Below, piece after piece: positions 23,332 through 30,379 of a DNA stretch of 50,745 bases. A program made the position numbers and the translations under genes. Every line of letters starts with the position of its first letter. The first letter of the stretch is position 1. The DNA is from Prevotella sp. (GTDB lineage Bacteria; Bacteroidota; Bacteroidia; Bacteroidales; Bacteroidaceae): positions 1-50,745 of the forward strand of contig JAFZSI010000060.1 in the NCBI GenBank assembly GCA_017619445.1, in the 5' to 3' direction. The notes under the pieces were generated by a model. The model made no database searches. It saw nothing but the letters and a program-made list of their open reading frames with translations, and was not told the origin of the DNA.

Positions 23332-24510
23332 TCACCGCGCCATGTAGTAGATGGCCTTCATGTCGGCAGAGTGAATCTTCTCTATGGAGCCGAGCACAAT
23401 GGTGTCGTCGCGGCTGCACTTGCGCACCATGATGTCTATCTCCTCTTCAGAAATCTCACGACCAATGAGCTCGCGGATATTGGTAGGCATTCCTATCTGG
23501 CGATAGAAAGTCTCGATGGCCTCAATGCCTCTCAAGGCTGTGCCCTCGGGGTCACTGAAATCGTTGGTTACTCCCATTACATTCACGGCAAACTGCACAA
23601 AACGGCTCACATGCTTTGGCATGACATAACGCGCCCAGCTGCCCCAAATGGCAGCAAGTCCGGCACCGTGGGTAACGCCAAACAGCGCACTCAACTCATG
23701 CTCCAGACGATGGGTGGCAAAATCTTTCTCACCGCCACACTCTGTCAGGTTATTGTGCGACAGCGAACCGGCCCACATTATCTGAGCACGGTTGCGGTAG
23801 TCCTCGGGATTCTTCAGCACGGCCAGGGCACTGTCCTTGACGGTGCGCATCAGAGCCTCGCTAATGGCGTCGGTGAGGGTCATGTCGTCGATACGGCAGA
23901 AATAGCGCTCCATGGTGTGCATCATGATGTCGGTTGCACCAGCGGCCGTCTGGTAGGGCGGCAGGGTGAACGTGCGCTCAGGGTTCATGATGGCAAATTT
24001 GCAACGGCATAGGTTGCTGTTGCAGCCGCGTTTATTCAGGTCCTCGTCACGGGTGATGACACACGAGTCGCTCATCTCGCTGCCAGCCGCAGGAATGGTC
24101 AGGATACAGCCTATAGGAACACAGGCCAGCGGCACCTTGCCGCACCAGAAATCCCACACGTCGCCATCGTAGGGGATGCCGTAGCCGATGGCCTTCGACG
24201 AGTCGATGACGCTGCCGCCGCCAACAGCCAGGATGAAGTCAACACCCTCGTCGCGGCACAGTTTTATGCCCTCGTTCACTTTTGACAGCAACGGGTTGGG
24301 CACCACGCCGCCAAGTTCCACGTAAGCGATCTCGGCCTCCTTGAGCATCTTCTCCACTTTGTCAAGCAAGCCTGAGCGGCGCGCACTACCGCCTCCATAA
24401 TGGACCAGCACCTTCGTACCGCCATATTTCTTTATCAACTGAGCCAGCTGTTCTTCCGACTGCCGGCCAAATACCACTTCCGTAGGTGAATAGAAATTGA
24501 AGTCTTTCAT
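23332..24510 (-). CDS. Iron-containing alcohol dehydrogenase (BdhA/YqhD type)
   Basis: 392 residues from ATG 24510; the open frame extends to 24579, but the promoter -7 box at 24546-24553 lies inside that extension, so 24510 is the start. NAD(P)H-dependent reduction of aldehydes to alcohols. Visible: MKDFNFYSPTEVVFG, VLVHYGGGSARRSGLLDKV, the cofactor segment FILAVGGGSVIDSSKAIG, metal ligands in AGATDIMMHTMERYF (Asp and His) and in THRLEHELSALFGVTHGAGLAAIWG (two His). Similar to butanol dehydrogenases and YqhD. Stands alone in its transcription unit. Confidence 0.93.
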   Translation of the reverse strand: MKDFNFYSPTEVVFGRQSEEQLAQLIKKYGGTKVLVHYGGGSARRSGLLDKVEKMLKEAEIAYVELGGVVPNPLLSKVNEGIKLCRDEGVDFILAVGGGSVIDSSKAIGYGIPYDGDVWDFWCGKVPLACVPIGCILTIPAAGSEMSDSCVITRDEDLNKRGCNSNLCRCKFAIMNPERTFTLPPYQTAAGATDIMMHTMERYFCRIDDMTLTDAISEALMRTVKDSALAVLKNPEDYRNRAQIMWAGSLSHNNLTECGGEKDFATHRLEHELSALFGVTHGAGLAAIWGSWARYVMPKHVSRFVQFAVNVMGVTNDFSDPEGTALRGIEAIETFYRQIGMPTNIRELIGREISEEEIDIMVRKCSRDDTIVLGSIEKIHSADMKAIYYMAR

Positions 24511-24545
24511 AATAATTGTTTCGGTTGGTTTTTCTTTGATGGTGA

Positions 24546-24553
24546 CAAAGGTA
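24546..24553 (-). promoter_or_regulatory. -7 box of the alcohol dehydrogenase gene
   Basis: Minus-strand TACCTTTG. The -33 region is TATG at 24577-24580 with 23-base spacing, not canonical. Start of transcription near 24539, about 29 bases before ATG 24510. Confidence 0.6.
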
Positions 24554-24555
24554 CG

Positions 24556-24753
24556 AAAAATCTGATTAAGTGAGAGCATAGAAAACTTGTTTTCTTTGCC
24601 GAACGTGAAGATTTTATCTAAAAATCTGATTAAGCGAGGGCAAAGAATGCTAGTTTTCTTTGCCGAACGTGAAGATTTTTATCAAAAAATCTGATTAAGC
24701 GAGGGCAAAGAATGCTAGTTTTCTTTGCCGAACGTGAAGATTTTATCTAAAAA
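24556..24753. repeat. Minisatellite of 64-65 bp units, three copies
   Basis: The word AATCTGATTAAG starts at 24559, 24623 and 24688 (spacings 64 and 65). Each unit continues with CGAGGGCAAAGAATGC, TAGTTTTCTTTGCCG and AACGTGAAGATTTT; the first unit is the most diverged. A partial fourth unit runs into the PIG-L gene end. On the minus strand each unit carries TTTGCCCTCGCTTAATCAG, which resembles the -33 half of the promoter cassette at 23091 and 43608. No gene seen in 24511-24742. Confidence 0.85.
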
Positions 24754-26182
24754 GTGAGCGAAAAGCCAAAAGGAAAACGTGTTTTTCTTCTGTGAAATCG
24801 GTGAAATCTGTGGTTTGGCTGTTTCGTTTTACCATTCTGACAAATGCCTTAAAACTGTACTCTGTGAGGAATGCAAACAGTTTGTTGCGAGTGGTGGCGT
24901 GATTTTCATATTTTGTGAAGGGCACATCATCCCACGGGAAAACATTGCCTGATTCATAACACTCAATCTCATTGATGGTGAGATTGCTGAATGAAGCGAT
25001 TTGCATTGTCAGCCTTTCTGCAGGAACAGGAGGCAACTGGATTATCACAACATTGTTTTGAGGACATTGGAACTCTGTTTCAAAACCATTGTTCAATCTG
25101 ATTGTGAGAGAGCCCAAAGTTGAATTGCAATTCTGGTATATCACAATTCGTGATAGGGATACTGGTTTTGGAAACTGAAGGGCAATGGTTGGCTGCTTGT
25201 CGTGCAGAGCAGGACACCACCCTTTTGAGCAGTTGCACAAATCATCGGCAATTGTTTTTTCAGGAACAGCCAGCATGAAGTCGTTTAGATAGTGTGCGTC
25301 TCCCGATGATACTTCCATTTGGGCCGACAAAGCCAGGTTGAAAGGGCTTCTATACCAGTAACAGGAATCGGGATTTGCAAGTCTGGGGAAATGATTCAGT
25401 GCACAATAACCATATTTGTAATCGTTCTGTGTTTTCTGCGCACACAACGCTTTGAATATTGGATTGTTCCACAGTTTCAGCGTCTGTGTTTTTTCTCCGT
25501 TTTTTATCTGAATGCGCTGATTCCAGTCGTGGGGAAAACATTTTTCCCTGATGGTTTCCCCTTTCTTTAGCAATATTCTTGTGGGTTTTATCGGCGTATC
25601 GAAGAAATCGTATGGGCCAAGCCAAACTCCATTATACGCAAAACCCTTGAGGATGACGGGGCGGTAACTGCTGTTGCTTTTCAGAATCTCGCCCATACAC
25701 TCATCAAACAGCAGCGAGATGCACCTGTGGTCAGGATGTTTGTCTAAGTCAACACAAACCACAAGGTCGGCCTGCTTTGTCAATATTACGTCGCGGATGT
25801 CATTCTTGAAACTCTCTCGTGTATAAGGATTATGTCTTCCCGTGCGGATAAAGCAAAACTCATTTTCATCTCCCGCACAATATGTTTCCTTGTATCCAGC
25901 CCGTGACTCAACAACTACGTTGCTGACAGCATCATAAATATGGGTGCCAACATAACCATCGCCATACCCTAAGAAAACCAACTCGTCATATTTAAAAATC
26001 TTTTGTGTCCGCTTAGCTTCATAATACCGTTTGGTTGTCTTCTCATTTAAAAAATCGCCGTTGGTGCAAATCACAACAGTCGTATATACTCCGTTTTCAC
26101 GAAGTATGTCAAACAAACCTCCTGCCAGATTTATCTCGTCATCAGGATGGGGCACAATGATTAAAGCACTCTTACAACGCAT
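24743..26182 (-). CDS. PIG-L family deacetylase with C-terminal beta-sandwich domain
   Basis: 479 residues. The LmbE/PIG-L zinc amidase domain (about 1-230) has the motif PHPDDE at 11-16 and the second site VDLDKHPDHRCISLLFDE (about 145-162). Such enzymes remove N-acetyl groups from sugars such as GlcNAc conjugates. Residues about 260-420 look like a galactose-binding/discoidin-type sandwich (IALQFPKPVSLSRIVIYQNCNSTLGSLTIRLNN). The last 20 or so residues (QTTDFTDFTEEKHVFLLAF) are read from an intergenic repeat. No signal peptide. Base composition is clearly more A+T-rich than in the flanking core genes, suggesting acquisition. Promoter at 26194-26225 leaves almost no leader. Confidence 0.87.
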   Translation of the reverse strand: MRCKSALIIVPHPDDEINLAGGLFDILRENGVYTTVVICTNGDFLNEKTTKRYYEAKRTQKIFKYDELVFLGYGDGYVGTHIYDAVSNVVVESRAGYKETYCAGDENEFCFIRTGRHNPYTRESFKNDIRDVILTKQADLVVCVDLDKHPDHRCISLLFDECMGEILKSNSSYRPVILKGFAYNGVWLGPYDFFDTPIKPTRILLKKGETIREKCFPHDWNQRIQIKNGEKTQTLKLWNNPIFKALCAQKTQNDYKYGYCALNHFPRLANPDSCYWYRSPFNLALSAQMEVSSGDAHYLNDFMLAVPEKTIADDLCNCSKGWCPALHDKQPTIALQFPKPVSLSRIVIYQNCNSTLGSLTIRLNNGFETEFQCPQNNVVIIQLPPVPAERLTMQIASFSNLTINEIECYESGNVFPWDDVPFTKYENHATTRNKLFAFLTEYSFKAFVRMVKRNSQTTDFTDFTEEKHVFLLAFRSLFR

Positions 26183-26193
26183 AATTCACAGGG

Positions 26194-26225
26194 CAAAGAT
26201 ACAACTATGCGAGCAAAAAACCAAA
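26194..26225 (-). promoter_or_regulatory. Promoter of the PIG-L gene
   Basis: Minus strand: TTTG (26222-26225), 20 bases including TTGCTCGCATAGTTG, TATCTTTG (26194-26201). Transcription should start near 26187, only about 5 bases before the ATG at 26182, so the message would be nearly leaderless. Confidence 0.78.
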
Positions 26226-26296
26226 AGAAAAAAGCCAATGGTGCATTTTACTCAAAAAAAACCAGGAAATTTGATGGTAATATCGGCATTTATTCT

Positions 26297-26304
26297 TATT
26301 TTTG
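26297..26304 (+). promoter_or_regulatory. -7 box of the AAA+ gene
   Basis: TATTTTTG matches TAnnTTTG; TTTG at 26270-26273 is 23 bases upstream. Start near 26311, leader about 49 bases to the ATG at 26360. Confidence 0.5.
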
Positions 26305-26359
26305 CCGCCACGTAGGCTCTTTTAAATTTAGATAATAACAACATTAATAGTTTTGAAAT

Positions 26360-28591
26360 ATGGATGCAATTTTGATTGGCTTTATGGCTGGTGTTTTGTT
26401 CTTAGTGATATATTCTAAAATGGAGAAGAGAAAGAAGAAGGAGTTGGAAATGAAGAAGATCAAGGAATATAATGAATTCAAGAAGTGGGCAGATAAGTAT
26501 TATGAAGAACATTTAGAAAGTGAGCACACAAATGAGAAAAAGAAGCTCAACAGAATGATTTCTGAGAGGGATGACTTGATAGAAAAAATGGAAGAATTAG
26601 AAGACGACGACGATTCCATTGATGACAACACGATGCTTATTTCCGAGAATGCTTTTGAAGATATGTATCGTCAGTTGTCGGAAACTTACAATTTGATTAG
26701 GGATATTTGCAGGAAGAGCGATTTTCAAAACTTTATTCTTGGGATAAGTAAGGAGGGTAATGATAAAATGGATGACAGCAAAAAAATGTTTGAAGGTCTG
26801 AAGTTTTTCATTGGCCAGGATATTCTAAGGAACTATGAGCGTCTGGGCCACAAATACTACATCAATGATGAAAGAGGGAAAAAGTGTTGCGACATAGACT
26901 TCGACACCCCTGAAGGACAACTGTTGTCCTGCATCGTTTTGCAATTTTTGAGATTAGACGACAACCAACGTTACACATGGGAAGAATTTAAAACGATTAT
27001 TGTCAGAAAAGAAGAGTGTTGCAAGAAAATACGAAGCCTATCCGTAGAGGCATTGAACTCATTGGCCAACGCTGAAGTGAAAGCAACTGCAAGTGATGGC
27101 CTGGATGATTTTGCTTTTTGCATGATTTTTCATGATTACAATCAGGAGTACGAGACCAATTATAGAAAGAAGATGCTCCGCATCGCAACCATTATTGCGA
27201 ATGCAGACAATAAATTGACCGATACGGAGAGCCAATGGCTGGACAGCATTATGAATGTTGGTGTGACGAAAGATTCAAAAGAAAATGAGCATGAAGTAGA
27301 AAGCCCTGACGTTGAGTTGAACAGCATGATTGGGCTTAGCAGGGTGAAGAACGAGATTAATACCCTGTGCAACTTTGTTATCATGAAGAAAAAGCGCGAG
27401 AAAGAAGGGCTGAAATTGCCCAATATTTCTTTTCATTGCGTGTTCACAGGCAATCCGGGTACAGGAAAGACAACTGTCGCCAGGCTGTTAGCCGGCATAT
27501 ATAAAGATTTAGGAGTACTGAAAAAAGGGCATCTCGTGGAAACCGACCGTTCTGGACTTGTGGCAGAATATGTGGGACAAACGGCAATCAAGACAAACAA
27601 AATCATTGATAGTGCATTAGACGGTGTCTTGTTTATTGACGAAGCCTATACTTTGGCTAATGGTGGAACGAACGACTATGGTCCGGAAGCTATTGCTACT
27701 CTGCTGAAACGCATGGAAGACGACCGTGACCGTCTGGTGGTGATACTGGCTGGCTATACCGTGGAAATAGAACAGTTCATCAATTCTAATCCGGGCTTGC
27801 GCTCGCGGTTCAATCGTTATATTCACTTTGACGACTATACGGCAGAAGAACTATACGAGATATTTTGCCTTCAGGTGAAGAAAAGCGATTACACATTGGC
27901 AGAAGATGCATCGGAATCCCTGAAGGAGCATTTGAAGAATGTCGTGGAAAACAAGCCAAAAGATTTTGGCAATGCCCGATATGTGCGTAATCTGTTTGAG
28001 AAGGCCATTGAAGCACAATGCAACCGTTTGGCTTTAAAGGAAGAACTGACAAAACAAGACCTGACGCTGATTACGAAGGATGACATTTTTTCGCTTACAC
28101 TCAACAACACGTCTCAAGAATCTTGGAACCAGCAGGACAAGAAACAGAGCGTTACTCTCAATCACCTATCATATATAGTAGCAAAACGGGAAACTGAAAC
28201 AAACCAAGAGGCTGACGAAAAAGACAACACTATTCAAACTCTAAGCAAAGAAGTAAAAGATTTGGAGAAGTATAACAACAGAATTGACAAACCCACGCCC
28301 AGCTCTTACTCAACTTATGACGAAGAAACTATTGAAATATCCTACACCATATTATGCCGGGAGGATTTAGGTGAGAACACTTTTGACATGGATGTCAAGG
28401 AACGCGACTATGACTGGTTGACAGATAAGGAAGAAGAAGGAGAATATCTGGATTCCGACTTTATATCTGAGAACCGCCGAGGTTTGCACAAACGCATCGT
28501 GAAGGCCATTCGCCAGAACATGGAAGAAGAATTGTTTGAAGAGACATACTCTTTGGTTGACGATGAGATAGAATACACAATAACGGTCTGA
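26360..28591 (+). CDS. Membrane-anchored CbbX/SpoVK-like AAA+ ATPase
   Basis: 743 residues. One N-terminal membrane helix (about 3-21, AILIGFMAGVLFLVIYS), then a charged coiled-coil (22-85). Residues about 95-300 are helical; KMLRIATIIANADNKLTDTESQWLDSIM resembles the end of a TerB-like fold. The AAA+ module (about 322-580) is of the CbbX/SpoVK/EccA group: VELNSMIGLSRVKNEINTL, Walker A GNPGTGKTT (about 363-371), Walker B GVLFIDEAYTL (about 421-431), sensor and arginine-finger region LAGYTVEIEQFINSNPGLRSRFNRYIHF. The final 150 residues are acidic with alternating Glu/Asp and Tyr and no known domain. Likely remodels a partner at the inner membrane; partner unknown. A+T-rich like the divergent PIG-L gene. 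Confidence 0.85.
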   Translation: MDAILIGFMAGVLFLVIYSKMEKRKKKELEMKKIKEYNEFKKWADKYYEEHLESEHTNEKKKLNRMISERDDLIEKMEELEDDDDSIDDNTMLISENAFEDMYRQLSETYNLIRDICRKSDFQNFILGISKEGNDKMDDSKKMFEGLKFFIGQDILRNYERLGHKYYINDERGKKCCDIDFDTPEGQLLSCIVLQFLRLDDNQRYTWEEFKTIIVRKEECCKKIRSLSVEALNSLANAEVKATASDGLDDFAFCMIFHDYNQEYETNYRKKMLRIATIIANADNKLTDTESQWLDSIMNVGVTKDSKENEHEVESPDVELNSMIGLSRVKNEINTLCNFVIMKKKREKEGLKLPNISFHCVFTGNPGTGKTTVARLLAGIYKDLGVLKKGHLVETDRSGLVAEYVGQTAIKTNKIIDSALDGVLFIDEAYTLANGGTNDYGPEAIATLLKRMEDDRDRLVVILAGYTVEIEQFINSNPGLRSRFNRYIHFDDYTAEELYEIFCLQVKKSDYTLAEDASESLKEHLKNVVENKPKDFGNARYVRNLFEKAIEAQCNRLALKEELTKQDLTLITKDDIFSLTLNNTSQESWNQQDKKQSVTLNHLSYIVAKRETETNQEADEKDNTIQTLSKEVKDLEKYNNRIDKPTPSSYSTYDEETIEISYTILCREDLGENTFDMDVKERDYDWLTDKEEEGEYLDSDFISENRRGLHKRIVKAIRQNMEEELFEETYSLVDDEIEYTITV

Positions 28592-28625
28592 AGTGTGGCA
28601 GAGATCAGACTTAATAAATAATGTG

Positions 28626-28666
28626 AAAAGAGATTTGTTGATTTCATACGAATCTCTTTTCTTTTG
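28626..28666 (+). terminator. Terminator after the AAA+ gene
   Basis: AAAAGAGATT (28626-28635) pairs perfectly with AATCTCTTTT (28651-28660), followed by CTTTTGCTTTT. Confidence 0.8.
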
Positions 28667-28761
28667 CTTTTCAAATAGTCATAGTGATAACATGTTTACG
28701 TTTTTATTCTGTTGAAGAAAAAAAAACTGCATTTTGCAACCGACGTAAGAAAAAAAACACG

Positions 28762-28769
28762 TAAATTTG
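28762..28769 (+). promoter_or_regulatory. -7 box of the bcp gene
   Basis: TAAATTTG (TAnnTTTG) in the segment CACGTAAATTTGCAGC, about 33 bases before the chosen ATG 28802. TTTTG about 25 bases upstream gives non-standard spacing. It supports ATG 28802 over the in-frame ATG at 28712. Confidence 0.5.
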
Positions 28770-28801
28770 CAGCAAATATCACAAAAAAACAACATAGGAC
28801 T

Positions 28802-29254
28802 ATGAACATCGGAGACAAAGCGCCCGAAATACTCGGCAAGGACGAGCAGGGCCGGGAAATCAAACTGAGCGACTTCAAGGGCCGCAAGCTGGTATTGTAT
28901 TTCTATCCCAAGGATTCAACGCCCGGATGCACCAACGAGGCCTGCAACCTGCGCGACAACTACGAGCGGATGCTCAGCAAGGGCTATGCCGTGGTGGGCG
29001 TGAGCGTGCAGGACGCTAAGTCGCACCAGCGTTTCATCGAAAAATACCAGCTGCCGTTCCCGCTGATAGCCGACACCGAGCTGCAACTGGTGCAGCAGTT
29101 TGGCGTGTGGGGCGAGAAAAAGATGGCCGGGCGCACCTATATGGGCACACTGCGCACCACCTTCGTCATCAACGAGGAAGGCATCATCGAGGAAGTGTTC
29201 ACGCCAAAGCAGATAAAGGTGAAAGAACATGCGGCGCAAATTTTGCGTGATTAA
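28802..29254 (+). CDS. bcp: Thioredoxin-dependent thiol peroxidase (Bcp/PrxQ)
   Basis: 150 residues, standard Bcp size. Reduces hydrogen and organic peroxides using thioredoxin. MNIGDKAPEILGKDEQGREIKLSDFKGRKLVLYFYPKDSTPGCTNEACNLRD contains the peroxidatic Cys (PGCT) and the PrxQ resolving Cys five residues later (EAC). The open frame extends to 28712, but that part (MKKKKLHFATDVRKK...) is low complexity and contains the promoter box, so it is left out. Single-gene unit. Confidence 0.95.
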   Translation: MNIGDKAPEILGKDEQGREIKLSDFKGRKLVLYFYPKDSTPGCTNEACNLRDNYERMLSKGYAVVGVSVQDAKSHQRFIEKYQLPFPLIADTELQLVQQFGVWGEKKMAGRTYMGTLRTTFVINEEGIIEEVFTPKQIKVKEHAAQILRD

Positions 29255-29443
29255 GCACTGCTTTTACAAAGGGGCACTTTAACCGCAAATTTTCTAAAGA
29301 ATTTCGTAGTAAAGCTGTGAGTTATTCTCGCAACGTCGGAAGATAATTTCATGACGCTGAGAGTTATTTTCATAAAGCATAGGTTTACGTTTAAATTTTC
29401 TAGAGAATTTTGCGCTAAAGCATAGGTTACGAACTGCAAACAA
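29255..29443. repeat. Spacer with two TCTAGA-type repeat modules
   Basis: No gene seen. AAATTTTCTAAAGAATTT at about 29287-29304 and AAATTTTCTAGAGAATTT at 29393-29410, with GGGGCACTTTAAC and repeated AAAGCATAGGTTTACG between them. Same family as 4290, 43410 and 49008. Confidence 0.7.
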
Positions 29444-30379
29444 ATGAGACAAAAAATCAGCATACTGCTCTGCGCCATCTGTGTGCTCGTTGGCTGCCAC
29501 CGGAACAGCGTTACGGATGGACTGCCTGCGGATGGCAACGCCATGTATTACTGGCGCACGGTGCTGAAGCTCGACGATGCGGAGCGGCAGTTTGTGAAGA
29601 AGCACGGCATCAGTCGCCTCTACGTGAAATTCTTCGACGTGGTGAACGACAACAGGAGGGGCGTGTCGCCCGTGGCCACGCTGCAGTTCAACGACACGCT
29701 GCCCGAAGGCGTTGAGGTGGTGCCCACGGTGTTCATTGTGGAGAACTGCCTGCGCGACATGCCCGCCGACCTGGCCGAAAAGGTGGTGAAACGTGTGCTG
29801 GCGATGTGCGAGACGAACGGCATTGCCAATGTTCGGGAATTGCAGGTGGACTGCGACTGGACGCTAAATTCGCGCGAGAAATACTTCGCCCTGCTTGCCG
29901 ACATGAGGCAACTGTTGGCGCAACACGGTATGAGGCTCTCGGCAACCATACGCCTGCATCAGCTCAGCCAGCCTGCCCCACCAGTGGACTACGGCGCGCT
30001 AATGGTCTATAACACGGCCGACCCCAGAAAACTGACCGACCACAATCCGATACTCGACATCCGCGACGTGGAACCCTACATGAAGCATCTGGCCGGTTAC
30101 AAGCTGCCCTTAGCCACGGCCTACCCGCTGTTTGAGTGGCAACTGCTGTTCAACGGCAGCCAGTTCAACAGGTTCATCTACGGCAAGCCGCCCGTGCTGA
30201 AGCTTACCACCGACACCTTGGTGCGATGGCAAAGCGACATGCGCGAGATTACTCGCGCCAAAAGCGCCATCAGCAAGCAACGTGCCGATGCCTCACACCT
30301 TATTATATTATATCACTTAGACAAACAATTCATTTCCAACTATACCGACGAAGACTATGAGAAGATTTTTAGCCGTTAG
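29444..30379 (+). CDS. Putative lipoprotein, possible TIM-barrel (DUF3142-like)
   Basis: 311 residues. Lipoprotein signal MRQKISILLCAICVLVGC with lipobox LVGC (Cys18). Strand-helix alternation suggests a barrel: GISRLYVKFFDVV, VVPTVFIVENCL, VRELQVDCDWTLNSREKYFALLADMRQLL, MRLSATIRLHQL, ALMVYNT. The pattern of an Asp-rich strand followed by Tyr-x-x-Leu-Leu-x-x-hR resembles DUF3142, a glycoside-hydrolase-like fold, but I am not certain. It overlaps the next gene by 23 bases, so the two are translated as a pair; the partner is also exported. Confidence 0.72.
   Translation: MRQKISILLCAICVLVGCHRNSVTDGLPADGNAMYYWRTVLKLDDAERQFVKKHGISRLYVKFFDVVNDNRRGVSPVATLQFNDTLPEGVEVVPTVFIVENCLRDMPADLAEKVVKRVLAMCETNGIANVRELQVDCDWTLNSREKYFALLADMRQLLAQHGMRLSATIRLHQLSQPAPPVDYGALMVYNTADPRKLTDHNPILDIRDVEPYMKHLAGYKLPLATAYPLFEWQLLFNGSQFNRFIYGKPPVLKLTTDTLVRWQSDMREITRAKSAISKQRADASHLIILYHLDKQFISNYTDEDYEKIFSR

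Noticed and set aside
24511-24579. Upstream extension of the alcohol dehydrogenase
   Set aside because: Contains the promoter -7 box; family starts match ATG 24510.
28712-28801. Upstream extension of Bcp (MKKKKLHFATD...)
   Set aside because: Low-complexity leader containing a TAAATTTG box; Bcp proteins begin at MNIGDKAPE.
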